Below, in pieces: positions 23,516-36,100 of a stretch of DNA of 64,000 bases. The stretch is taken from assembly GCA_021399445.1 (NCBI GenBank), contig JAJTUQ010000006.1, positions 682,001 to 746,000 on the forward strand, written 5' to 3'. Within the stretch, counting starts at the first letter, position 1. Every line of letters starts with the position of its first letter. Below the pieces are notes generated by a model. It was not told where the DNA came from. It saw nothing but the letters and a program-made list of their open reading frames with translations, and searched no databases. The position numbers were made by a program, and so were the translations under genes. The stretch comes from Xylogone sp. PMI_703 (lineage: Eukaryota; Ascomycota; Leotiomycetes).

Positions 23516-25125
23516 ATGAAGATATCCCAGGTATAAATTCTTATCCAAATCATTGGATATACTCACATAATACTTATATATTCAAACATGCTAACATACA
23601 ATCATAGATATACCTCTACCCCGTAAAATCTCTATGTGGTATCTCCCTCCAATCAGCCACTCTTCACCCTGAAGGCTTGCTCCACGACAGACGCTATATC
23701 CTCCTCAAAATCTCCCCAAAAGATGGCTCCCACTCCAAGATGTGGCTGGGCGGGAATCCTGAAATGGCACTCTTCCACTGCTCCTTATCTCCAGCACTGG
23801 CGCCCCAGTCATTCACAGTGAGATATCAAATCCCTGATCCACCACTGATAACTCCTCCACCCACGGAGCACGGAACAACCATTACGATTCCTTTCGAACC
23901 AGACTTCTCATCGATAGAAAACCTAGAAGATATAGAAATCACTATAGAGATGTACTCATCACCTACCTGGAAAGCCTACAAGATGCCCACAGAAGTGAAT
24001 AACTGGTTCAGCGCCTGTTTCGGGTTCCCCGTCATTCTAGCTTACCTTGGTGACGGAACTGGAATCCCTCCATCTTTATCACCACAAATCTCTTCCAAGA
24101 AGCCCGGGCAATCAACATCCATCGAGTCCGCGTGGACTCGCCTTCCAAATCACGTAAAGCAATCAACGACATCCCTGAATGTCTCGGACGGCGGAGCGCT
24201 GCTCATAGTGAACAAAGCCTCACTCACTGAGATACACAAAGATCTCCCAGCAGGGATCCTTCCACCACGTCCCAACAACGAATCCGACAATAGAAAAAAC
24301 CAAGACGACGAGGAAAACGCACTCCTAGAGCGATTCCGCCCAAACATAGTCCTCTCCGGAGACGAAGAGCCCGCATGGGCAGAAGACTTCTGGGCTGAAC
24401 TATCCATAATCCCTTCATCAGCCTCCCCATCTTCGCCAGATAACACCACCAGACTCAAACCAAGTCCCCAACTTCAACCACCGCAACCCGTCCCGATCCC
24501 CATAATCATCTCCGCAAACTGTGCCCGCTGCATAGCCATCAACGTCGACCTACCTCATGGAAAGATGCCCGCTCCTTCATCTACCACACTGCTAAAGCGC
24601 CTGATGCGAGACCGGCGCGTCGACACAGGGAACAAGTGGTCACCGGTCTTCGGCCGGTACGGGTTCCCCGCGACGGGAGGGAAAGTGAGTGTTGGGGATG
24701 AGATTATCGTGAATGGACGGAATGAGAAGAGGGATGTGTGGGGTGAGTTTTTATTTTCTTTCTTTATCAATCCCCCCCTTTACTCTACTCCTCTCTTCTC
24801 GCTCCCTCCCTCTCTATTCTTGTATTTCCTTTTTCCTCCTTAGTCACACAAGCGCAGAGGAAGGGAAAAAACAAAATACAGAAGATGGATCGAGATTCGA
24901 GATTCGAGAACTTGGGGTGGCCTCTTGTTTTTACTTTTTCCTTTTTTCCTTTATAAAAAGAAAAGAAAGGTGCCTCTCTCTCTCTCTCTCATTCTAGAGC
25001 CCGTTCCAAATTGGCGGGAAGGGAGGATTTTCTGTGCCTTCAGACTAACCAATGAACTTGAAACTCTTCCAGAGGGCGTTATTCCCCGACTAGTGACGTT
25101 TGGTGAGGTGATTCCTCCCATCTGA
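23516..25125 (+). CDS. MOSC domain protein (molybdenum cofactor sulfurase C-terminal-like)
   Basis: Exons 23516-23530 and 23608-24742 are firm; a third at 24998-25125 is proposed, giving 425 aa. The first exon encodes only MKISQ and joins to IYLYPVKSLCGISL, the classic start of the MOSC N-terminal beta-barrel. The MOSC domain proper shows FRPNIVLSG, EPAWAEDFW and the Cys pair in ANCARC, followed by INVDLPHGK. Known of the family: sulfur or Mo-cofactor carrier domains as in MOCOS and mARC. Two insertions (about residues 160-190 and 220-245) are rich in Ser, Pro and Asp and are longer than usual. The normal fungal C-terminal FDWPG-like block is missing; if intron 2 (255 nt, with a CT repeat near its 3' end) is not spliced the frame ends at 24843 instead. 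Confidence 0.82.
24973..24990 (+). repeat. CT dinucleotide tract
   Basis: An uninterrupted run of CT repeats directly before the proposed acceptor at 24997. It may serve as the polypyrimidine tract of the last MOSC intron. Confidence 0.7.
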
Positions 25126-27502
25126 GTTTCTCTATTCCTCTTGATGAGGGAGGCAGGATTCGCGCTTGGGTGTTTTATTCACGGATCCCTCATGTAGTCC
25201 ACTTGACCGCTCATTTTGTCATTTCTGATCAAAATGACTGGAAATAATCAGGCATACAGTGGAATAATGTGTATGCGTCCTAGCATGAATGATTAGAGGC
25301 GTGCATGCAATTGGTATCTTATCAATCTGATAATCTCGATCTGTGGCCCGGGTTTCACATATATTTTATTTTTCTGTATACTAAGTTTAGTAGAGATGAA
25401 AGAATATCAGTTTCCATTATAACATGAAATAATATATCGAGTTGAATCGATGTCATTAGGACTATCCATTACCAAGTCTCAGTAGATTCAAGTTCATAGT
25501 AGTAATTCACCACCCGCTCCATCAGCACACATTATCGACAAGTCGGTCAAATCATGTAACGACAAATCAACAAACCAATATCTTCATGCACACCCAACGG
25601 ATCCACGGCTTACAAAAAGAACAGCAGTATCCATTATACTCAAAACAAAATCAAAAGACCAGTTCTATAATCCCATAATCCAGCCGTGACGCATTGTCAT
25701 ATCCATACCCATTATCCAGCCTAGTCCCAGTATCAATCCCAGTCTATAATACCATTCCTATTCCCATAACCCACGATCGTCAAACTCGGTTGATCTCACT
25801 AATCTACCAGCAGCCGAGTCAAATAAACTCCCATCCCTATCCCTGGCCGACCGAAACACCGACACATCCGTATAACACCAAGATGAATGGCAGGAAGGAG
25901 TCATCCATCAACAGGAAAGGAAAGAAACTCCAAATAAAACAGGCTTTTCCTTAAAACAAGAGAAGAAAGAGAGGAAAAAGGAAAAGACACTGGAAAAGAA
26001 CGATAAGAGAGGCAGAGCATCAGCCAAAGCTGAGTTTCGTATTGTGTCCACCGTCGTGAAAGGCTTCAGGAATCGTACTCGTGACTGGCCACCAAAGCAG
26101 CCCAGTTCAGCCCAACCAGCACAGATCCCTTTGGGACACAATACGGCCAACCCCCAATCCTCGAAGCGAGCCCTAGAAAAAGCAAACCATCCGAATGGGT
26201 GGAATGATACGATATCTTCTCCGAAAGCATGATGCGAAAGTCATAAGTGACTGGTCAGAAGTGATCCCCGATTATCTGATCAGAGCATTCGACGGCTGCC
26301 TCGGCGTATCATTTGCCAACCCGCGACCGGAGAAAAAAAGCCGTTGACAGTCCCCCGTACGCCTTATGATGGAGAACTATTCGCTGGGCAGTTGAAAGAA
26401 GGTCGCTGCAATGCAATGCAAGATGCACCACTCCGGCGCAGAGGAGCGAGTCAGGTTGAAGACAATGAGAAGCGATGTGATCCCCCTTGCAGAACGCAGA
26501 GCCACGATCCAGCCACAGCAGAAAGTTGGGCGATCAAACACAAAAGTGACGACGAGATTGGGTGGTTGATGCCGGTAGGATAGAAAAAGGAATAAAAAAT
26601 TTTACTCTCTTTTCATCTGTCGCTTTCTGTTCGGCATGGTCGTTTGCTAAGTGTCGTATCGCATCGTATTTGTCTGTATTATTGTATCACATTGCATGGA
26701 TTTTGGCTTCGACTACCTGCTTGGCTCCAATGGCCAAGGAGGCGCAAGAAGACGAACGAAGCGCGAGAAGGGCGGGAAGGACGAAAAGCACCGGGGATTA
26801 TTCTGTCGCTGTTGAAGGGAAGGTCGAAACACGCTCTGCGATCCCATCTCTTCGACGTCAGTGCGGGGAGGGTTGTTGTTCCAAGAGCTTGCGAGCTTGT
26901 CCATAAGCTTCCATAAGCCCCTTCTGTCCTTTCCGGAACACCTGGTCGATCGGATCAGGACCAGGCGAGACGACCTGAAGAAGCCGTTCTGGAACGGATG
27001 GCCTGAGTTGCTGTGATGGGACCTGGTCAGCACAGTAAGATGACTAAAGGACACACGGGATCCCCAAGGGCCCGTGTGGGAGGATGTGAGAAGGACGGAG
27101 GGTTAGGTTCATGCAAGATGATCCAAAGACGGAAAACGCTCCCTGTGGAAGCGTTCGTTCGCCCTGCTCTAGCATGATAGCGTGCTAGAACACCGTATGG
27201 AAGCATCCTTCATCGCCCTTGTTTCTCACTCACCTAGCGACCGAGCGGAACCCCTCACTCAATGCTCACCAGCAAACCCAGCCATGCTTTGGGCGGCTTT
27301 AACTCCGCTCCGAGAAGAGCAGCAATGCGCAACAAAATAGAACACAAAGAGAAAAGAAAGAAAAAAAGAAATAACAAGTAGTCGAACATATCATCGTAAT
27401 CATACAATCCGTCAAATCCGGAGGCGCATCGCGACGTGGTCAAAAATTCGTACAACACTGCTCTGCTCCTCTCTCCCTCTCACCTTCCCCGAGCTTCAGG
27501 CT
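25126..27502. other. gene-free stretch
   Basis: 2.4 kb with open frames under 115 codons, all domain-free and overlapping on both strands. Contains C/A-rich (25690-25880) and purine-rich (25900-26000) blocks. I see no gene. Confidence 0.5.
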
Positions 27503-27667
27503 CTAAGCCTTGCTGCTACAGGGCCGGCAGGTCTTGAGCTTGCAGTAGCGGCACTCGAAGATGAACCAGTGCGGACCGGAGTGACACATACCACAGGTCC
27601 ATTGGATTAGGGTGCTCTCGGACTTTAGCATAACGAAGCTATGATTGCAGTACCCTGGGACGGCCAT
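27503..27667 (-). CDS. small Cys-rich protein, probable zinc-binding
   Basis: 54 residues, minus strand, start ATG at 27667. Cys residues lie as C-x27-C-x2-C, then H-x8-C-x2-C-x4-C-x2-C, with conserved-looking WTCGMCHSGPHW and CRYCKLKTCRPC. The paired CxxC motifs and the His suggest one or two zinc sites. The frame stays open upstream to an in-frame TAA at about 27769, where AAACCAG provides a good acceptor; GCAG|GTACGT near 27880 is a matching donor. Joining them brings an in-frame TAA just before the junction, so the intron would lie in the 5' leader and the ATG at 27667 is the first usable start. Similar short Cys-rich proteins occur in other fungi as hypotheticals. Function unknown; binding to RNA or protein is only a guess. 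Confidence 0.65.
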   Translation of the reverse strand: MAVPGYCNHSFVMLKSESTLIQWTCGMCHSGPHWFIFECRYCKLKTCRPCSSKA

Positions 27668-30600
27668 CTTGTTCCGGCACTGGGCGATTTTCGCAGAGAG
27701 CGCTTGTTTCGACCTGTTGCTGATGCTGACTTGGTTGCTTGCGCGGCTCGCTGGGCTGGTTTAGCACCGATGGCACCGCCCTACGGTACAAACTGCTCCC
27801 TTGACATTAGCTGCCATACTTCCCTTTTGGTCTGCTTGCATACGACCAGTGGTGTGACGCAAAGCCCTTTTTAAACGTACCTGCTTTAGTTTCGTGCGAG
27901 TTCGCTATCTGGAACGCAAACGGAAAGGAACTGCTCAATTCCTTCAGCTGGTGTAAGGCTGGTCTTTCGGAGTTTGCCAGTACTCGAAAAGTGAGTGTAT
28001 ACTGGATATCTCTTGAAATGGGAGAGGCGAGGAACTACAGTGCAGTGCAGAACAAACAAATTGGTTGATTGATTCTAATTGCAGTTTAGCATGGGTGGCT
28101 TTATTGGGCAGGGAAAGATTGATTTCAACTCACGTAAAGAAAATCAGACCTAATATATTTATCTGAAAGGTGAACAATGGTGTGGTTGCTGTGGGCTAGC
28201 GGGTTCCTGAGGGAGTAGCGTCCCAAACTAGCGATATACAGAGGAAGACCGTTCCTGTGAGATGGATCGCTAACTGGACACGCTATATGTATATAATGAT
28301 ATATGATATATCTTTTCCTATGGCTCTCGAGCAAATACTGAAGATCGATGGCGTCGACGGGAGAGCTATCAGCACAATATATACCTGCTTCGGCTCGCCG
28401 ATATCTCATGCAAATACACCACAAACGAGTAGATGAAGGTCAAACTGACGTATGGGATCTGGTCCTTTGCTCCACCGGGGCGTCAGCCAGACTGAATCTT
28501 GTATCTTCGTGAGTGTCTTACTCCATTGAAGACATCCGGCCAGTGCCGGCGCGGGTTTATGTATGTCTAGGAACGTCATGGTTTGGGAGGCTTATTCTTA
28601 GTGCTAGCTTCATCCCAGGACCATGTACCGGCCTACTTCTGATTCTAGTCAGTCAGCAGTAGTGTAGTCGCAAGCTAAGGGTCCTCGCAAACATCCGCTA
28701 TTGTCACGAGAGGATTATATCACACGGATAATGTGCTGTGGTCGCGCGACTACGGTACCTCACGGAAGGGGGGAAAGGGGGGGGAAAGTCTCCTTCTCCT
28801 CATCCAGCCCTATTTTCTACCCTGTCCAACCTTGCACTTCTGCTTCTGCAGTTATTTATGGACATGGTTCTTGCACAGCTTTGCTAATATAAGGACCATA
28901 CTATAATATTATTGTTGTCGGAACCCATTTTCAAAAGTCCGGTTATTGCATTCATGATCTTGCTGGCGGTTAGCTTACAGGCAAGCAGCTTGTGAAACTT
29001 CCCAATTCAGCGGTGCCGTGACCTTCTCGCGGAAGCCGGAACCACCAAGCTAGCTGTTTCTCACGGCAGTCATCGGGGGTTTAGTTGAAGAGAGCTGTCA
29101 ACTCAAACCGTTGGCCGTTAGATCTCGCAGTTGTCTGATCGCCATCTCAGCCCGCAGCTCTTTCAGCCATACCGAGGAAGTAGCTTGGAGCAGGCCCATG
29201 TCGACAAATCGTCTGTGCGTACCACTCTCTCGACGTTGAGATACAGCTTCCATTGTACACAATAGCAATGACAAGACGGGCTCTCTGCCGTGTAATTCAC
29301 ACACCCTACCTGTAGTCCCGACGTCACAACTGGCCTCTCACGGCAGTTTGTGCCTTGCTGGAGGTTCTCCAACCACGTGCCTGCCAAATGCTTACAAGGT
29401 GGTGTGGCTCGTGCTGATGATGGATCCCGGTCGACCTGAGCCCGCGTGTTTGCTGTCAGACACGATCGGTGGTGGTACGGACCGTATGGGACGGTACAGG
29501 TAATCCGGTACCAGCGTCCAGATACCGGTACCATTGCGCTTCGGAGCCGAGGGATGACTTCAGTATGTGCGGGATACCAGTCAAGCTGAAATGTATTAGA
29601 ATCTGCTTAGGAATACAGCACTAATTCTGCCTTCCAGGTTCTTTTTGTTTTGGATCTAGCAGCGTCGGCTTCGAGAGAGAAATATGTCGCCGGGGGTCAT
29701 ATGTCTGAACTAGATGGAATTATTCCTACCTATTACACATTTGGGCCTACGGCGAGCGCGGCCACTCTGCTGCTGATGAATCCAGCACACATAAACAGGG
29801 CCCTGAGGGACGTTCCGCCGCAATCAAGACCTTCCAGGCTTGCGTCAGGGACGGCACTGGTCACCTCGTGGCACTGACGTGGGAGTGATCAAGGGGAACA
29901 GGGGCAACGAAGCTCTCCCCTGGCTCCCCGTCCCATGGGGGGCTGTTGGGGCGGCTTGACTAAGGAGAGAGAGACGTTAGTGATCGGTCCCAGGTCAATC
30001 AATTGGAAACCCGCGAGTGGCTGGCCGTGCTTAGCAGAGTCGCAATCAAACTTGTCAGCAGCACAAACAGCCGGTGCGAGATTTACGAAGTGTCAGATTT
30101 CTGTCCCATCCAGGAATGGTTCCGGCAGTGCTCCCTCGGATGCATTGCTCCTGTGCGTAATTAATAGGACGGGCCTCTTTTGTCGCTTGGAGCCCTTTCT
30201 GATGCTCTCTATCTTATCGACTGAAACAACCAACCCAGGGCATGGCAGCGGACAGCAGCCCAGAATTACTCCATAAGGTTGGCGAGCGCAATCAACAACT
30301 GATAGGCCCGTTCCATCATGCAGAGGGCGCATCGTACATGGCCGCAGTGCCGAGATATGTTCCAGATAGGCTCGCATACGCCTGTATCGAGCCTCACAGG
30401 TCTCGAGGACCACGATGCAGTAGGAATGCAGCGCCACAACGCTACCGTTTTGCTGCGGGTGGGGGATCTATGGGAGGCCGGCAGTGAACCGTCGTGGAGA
30501 TGCATCGGCGGCGTATTTGCAGCGCTTCATGTCGATATATCCGGTACTGTTACGCAGTCCTCTGGAAGATCCCGGCACTTGAGCCCATGTGTGCCATGTT

Positions 30601-33021
30601 CGACCCTCAGGGCCGGCCCCTTGCTTCTTCCAGAAGGCTGTGGAGTGCTTTGCTCCACGGCACTGTTATCCTTCTGGAGAGTCCCGTCCAAGTGCCGTGT
30701 CAGCCCGCGCTTGTGGCCATTCCCTTTGGACCCTTCCCTTGCCGTTGCTGGGTGTCCTGGTCCAAACACTTGGTTTGTCCTGTGCTGCAATACTTTAGGA
30801 CCCGCGGGGTAAAAGTGTATATCCTCCGCTAACGTCGTAATTGATACTCCGCGGCGGAACAGCGACTCTCATTTGCCTTTTCCAGCGGATGCTGAGTTCT
30901 GTTGAGTTCTGTCCTCTTCTGATGATCTGACTGGTCATCTCCAATTTCACCAGGAACTCGACTGAGGAGCGCCATGACCGCCTAGCATGGGTTCATCCAA
31001 CGCCAAAGATGCCAGATCCAGCCATCCTCACCCAACGACAGGCCATTATTCCAAGACACTCCTCAGAGTGGTGAGATCTTAGTTTCCACCGGGGCTTCAG
31101 GGTCCGCTAGTCTCTGGTACGCCCTACTCCACGAGTCCAGTGATCACCGATCGTATGAACGCAGCGCGCGTCTAGCTCTTACTGTGCTCTATTGCTGGAA
31201 CAACCTCCCTTCCAGAAGCAATAAGAAGCAATACACAGTAAGCATACCGACCATAGCACTTGTTTGGGCCGACCCAGACCACAATCTTGTATGGGAATCA
31301 TTGTTTGCGCATAACCAACCTCGTAAAAGCAATGTGCACAACTGCACTTGCGCACACATCCAACAGAGCTTGCACACTGCTCGTTCCCGCACCGGGGGGT
31401 CTGTCCCGATGCATCATCGTGCATTACTGTGCCCGGGTATCCTGGCCTCCATGTGGAAGATGGAGCTGAGAAAGCCCCAAGAAAGCCCACCGTGCCAAAC
31501 GAGAGCATTGCAGTGGGGGTTCGGCTAGGCAGGAGCGAAGCCTGTTCAGCGCCTGTGGTGGCCGTTCTGTAGCATCTTACTGTAGTACCGTAGTGGGCCC
31601 CAGCAGCCCGAGGATCGCTCTCGATCGCCAATCTCGTGGGGTTCACGCTGGACAAACGATCTTGGGGCCGAGGAAAGGCAAGATGGGTACCTCGGAGTTT
31701 TGTAATACTATGATAAAGCTGACCTTGCTCTCGTGTTTGTTACGTATGCTCCTGACTCCAATCCTTTATTATGTTCGAAATACTGTACAGTATTTGCGAG
31801 GTGTCAAGTCGTCTTAGTAAAAAACCGGTTACCGGGAATAAAGTGTCATTAGAGTTGATGCTCTTCCCGTGCGTGATAAGCCTAGAATCACTTTGGGTGC
31901 TGAAGAAGATGCCTAGAAGGTTATGATTCGCAGGGCGGCCTAGCAGGATAATGTCAGTGACGGTACAGTAATGCTGGGACTCCAGGGCAACCATGCCTCC
32001 ATAACATAATCTAATCAATCTAATTGCTGACATTGCACTGCGGTACCGCAACTAAGAGCCCGTGACCGCCTTCTGGCCGTTCTCAAGACACTGATTCCAG
32101 CTCTTGGTGGACAAAGACGCATGCAAGCAGCCAGCGGGTGGTTCGGGGAATTGGGCGCCTTGCTTTAACGACGGCGCATTGGTGGGGTCTGTTCCAGAGC
32201 TTCCAGCGCTCCAGCACACTTTGGGTACATCCGAAACCTGTCAAACGGCATTATTCCAGGTACTGTTGGAGGCTTATCGACACCGTGTGCGTCTGTGCCA
32301 GCCCCCCAAGGGTAGCTACGGATGTGTCCCCGGTAGCTGGATTATCCTAGAAGCCTTCTGTGGACGGCGCCATCCTTGAGCTTCGCAGGGATCAGGCCAT
32401 GTCACCCGCACTTCTTCTTCTCAGTATGTTTAGCCGTACGGAGGTATCATAGTGCGGTCTTCCACTCTCATTGTACATATCACGCATGCCAGCGCAATTA
32501 AGAAAATGCGAATGCGTGTGAAGATGGATGGAGGATGGTGGTGCGGGAAGGAAGAACGCCCGGATCTCCAGGACCTGCTAATCGGCAACGCACATCCAAG
32601 TTCTAGCAGGAGGAAGGTGCACTATACGCGTAGGTCCTCCTCCTGATAGCATAAACAACACCTAATGGCAACTGTCATAGCATTGCCCAGCCGCTGCTCC
32701 CTGGGAAGAAGGCCAATAGTAATACTGATTCAGTACTTCCTGTCTCCAACTTCCTCCAACTTGGAGGTGGCGGGCCTCGTGGTGGTACAGCGTTGGAGGA
32801 GGTCGAGATACTCACCCTCGCCGGGATTATAAGGATGTCGTAAGCGGGCTTTCTTACTTATTATTATTTTTATACCACAGTCGATCCAGCAGATCACGGT
32901 CGCCGCAAGACATCACTGATAGTTCCCGTGCCGTCCGCGACCTAAATATGACCTCATATTAGAACATTGTGGTAGATGGAGAAACGTCTATTCTAAGTCC
33001 CCGCCCCTCTGCCCCCAGACC
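27668..33021. other. long gene-poor region
   Basis: 5.3 kb. Apart from the leader of the small Cys-rich gene (to about 28000) no frame looks coding. Between 29.1 and 32.4 kb there are many overlapping open frames of 60-165 codons on both strands, as expected from even base composition rather than from genes. They lack domains and Kozak-like starts. Short palindromes of the TACTGTACAGTA type recur (for example near 31783). No transposase was recognised. Confidence 0.5.
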
Positions 33022-33140
33022 TACTGTGGTGTTTGGATCAATAGCTTTGCTCTAGAAGGGGGTTTTGACCAATAGCGTATTCAGAATGCGTAGCATTGCC
33101 ACTTACAGGGAGCAAAGCTATTAATCCAAACACCACAGTA
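33022..33140. mobile_element. 119-bp MITE with 31-bp terminal inverted repeats
   Basis: Left end 33022-33052 and right end 33110-33140 are reverse complements with one mismatch in 31 positions. The outermost bases are TA at both ends, as expected if TA is the duplicated target, so the element proper is about 115 bp. The core (33053-33109) has no open frame. Known of the class: non-autonomous Tc1/mariner-type elements have this form and are moved by a transposase in trans. It lies about 50 bases beyond the 3' end of the Vip1 gene. Confidence 0.8.
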
Positions 33141-33193
33141 TACACGCCCTGTGCCTGAGTTAATGCCCACATGCCCACATGCCGTATCCTTAT

Positions 33194-36100
33194 TCAATCA
33201 GAAGATGCTGTCCCATTTTGCGCCGCCGTGTCTGCCGCCGGTGCCGCCACTGCCATTGATGTCTGATCTTCCTTATCCATGTCGTGCGTCAGCGTTACAT
33301 CGTTGATGTTCTCGGTTTCATTCTCTTTCGTCTCGTCCTCTTCACTCTTCTTGAATGCGTGCGATTCGGATAGATTCACCGCAATGAAACTCTTCGGAAG
33401 TTTAACCCTGTAGGCGGTTAGTTGCTGCCGGTCTCAGAATCTGAAGTCATAACTCACTGATGGAACTTCGCTCGTAGAGTGTCAATGACATGTTTCCAGT
33501 CCGCATGTGGCGTCAAGCTGCGTCGAGGGGCACAGCCGATGCAATGCTTGCTGTCTAGAACAATATCCAGAGGATCAGAAGTGTGACAACCAGGACTGAT
33601 CGTAATGCGGATGCTGTATGCATATGTAGGGAGCTCTCCAGGCGGTGCATCAGCAGGCGTCTTGTTTTCCGATTCGTAAAGTTCAAAGCATATTTGTGAC
33701 AAGTAATCGAGTTCTGGAATATCGCTGCGCTTAATCTTTGTCTCAATCCCTCCCTCAAGGATGCAGTTCAGGAGTGTGTAAATATGTGACTCTTTTGTAA
33801 AGTAGAAGAATGACTTTGCGTCGTCTGAGGCCTGCATTTCCTCAAGGTCTTCCACAATTTCCTGAAGTCGTGTAAGCTGATTACCCTGAGTTTGTTTTGT
33901 GGGTTTAATGACGGTACCTTGAGAAGTGGAAGTGAAGTCAAAAGACCAATTTCAAGCTTTTCAGCATCTGTCATACCATATTCCTGAGGGCATATATAAT
34001 CGAACAAAACTTTAGCAAGCTTATAGAGTTCCGCGAGCTTCTCTAGCCTAGTATCAGGTTGAGCCTTGTTCTGACTATCACCCGTGAATAATCGGAAGTA
34101 CTATGGAGAGTTAGCTGGGTTCAAAAAATTTTGAGAGTAAAAATACCTGTTCTGCAGACTGTTTACCACTGCTAAACTCCTTAACATGATTCATCATCGA
34201 GCGGCGTCTGAAAAGGTAGCGAGTAGAACTTTTAGAAGACTCAACTTTCTCAGTGGCTGGTTTATCGGTTTTCGTATCTTCAGATTCTCTTCTCTTTCCA
34301 TTCTCTCTGTCGATTGATTTCTCTGACGTTCGGTCGCTGGTCCGGAAATCGATAGCTTCTTCCTCTTCCTCTAAAAGACTCTTACTTGGGGTAAATACCC
34401 ACTCTAGAAATTGTCTATTATGTAGTGCATCGAACTTCATCGTATCATACAATTCTGAGATTTTGCTCGGATCCACCTTTTCAGCGTCACAGAATTCTGC
34501 AAATAACTTCTCCCATCTCTCTCTGAATAGCTCAGGATCTTCTCCGGAACACCATCGTGATTGAACATTGACCGTTGTGCTCGCTTGTGACATTGCATTT
34601 CCAGAATGCTCGTTTGAAGAACCATCATTTTGATTTGCAATAGCGTTCAAAGATGATGATGCACCCCCGTATAATTTATTAAAATTATGTCGCATGACTT
34701 TTCGATGGAACTTCATTAACTGAACAACATATTTTTGTACGATTGACGGTTCCGGCATATTATCCGGCCAAGCAAACTGTGATGGGGCTTGATTTCCTTC
34801 TCGCAGCAAAGTTTTGAGCTTTTTCTTGACCTTATCCATCTCGTCCTTGGCCGCATTTGAGTCATCTAGAAGGTCTTTTCTAATTGTGATAAAATCAGAC
34901 GGAAGGTCTTTCTGATCAGTAAAGGCTGAAGACCATATCTGCGCACTCGTGGTTACTCGCCGTTCGGAGCTGCTGAAAACGTGCACTTCATCAAGAACTT
35001 CCCGATTCAATATTTGAAGGTCATTGCGCATGCTTTCGCCGAGTTCTTGAGCTTGATATCTCGCTGAATGCGTTGGCTCGCCGCCCCATTTTACAATAAG
35101 CTGAAGCTTATCCAAGACAAGGCTCTCCTCGGCTGCTGTAATACGTGAGAGAGTCACTCCTGTTAAAGAGTTATGTCTGGTTGGACTTCTCTCCAGTAGC
35201 GAAGCTTCAGTATCCGAGACCACTTCATGATTTTGCGGATCGACAGTGGTGACAGGAATTGTAATTGCAGTGGGCTCTCCACTTGGACCTGGACTGGGAA
35301 TTTCCACCAAGGTCTCTTCGGGTTTTCGCTTTCTAAACATGGGCTTAATCTGCACTTTGGTTCCTGCCCAGCCTCCTTTCTTAGCTAAAACTGTCCTCAA
35401 GACTTTGAGCTTTTGCCGATCTTCAATTCCTTCTCTCATAGCAACATCTACGGCAACAACTACACTATGCAGTGCGGCTTCTCCAATTAACAGGACCTCT
35501 TCTGTATGCCCCTTAAGCAACTCAATAAATGGTTTCGTGTGGAAAGTAAACTTATACTTCTGTTTGGGAGTTCGATCGGCATGACGAATGACTGAAACAA
35601 TGCCCTTAAGCTTCCAGGTGTGCTTCGGTGCTGGAGGTGGCAACATCTCTCCTGTTCCTGAAGTAGCAGCGTGGCCGGGAGTCGATGGAACGGTTGACGA
35701 AGTGCTGGATACACCGTTGGTAGGTTGTACAGAGACTGCAGGTGGTGGTAACAGAGGAGTATTGGGAATACTTGGAAGCCTCATACCTTTATCAAGGCCT
35801 GGCGGAGAGCCTCCAGGACTAGCTGTTACTGATGGCGTTGGAGAGGAGACCGCTGGCGTCTTGTTATGGTTATGAAGCTTTGAGAGACTAGGCGATTTAG
35901 AGATGATAGAGTGCAAAGCGGAACGGTGGTTTTCCTTTAATCCGGTATCTCTTCGGGTGTGTGAACCAGACACGGGCTCCATTGCGCCAGGAGCTGAGGG
36001 ATTAGGTTCTGGGATACCAAGTTGCCTGTGTCTCTCCCGAATGAACAGCTCTTTTAAGATCTTCGCACACTGATCATAATACTCCTCGTTATCTTTGACG

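Noticed and set aside
29098..32379. Dozens of overlapping ORFs of 60-165 codons on both strands
   Set aside because: No recognisable domain, no coherent exon chain and no strand preference. This is what even-composition non-coding DNA gives.
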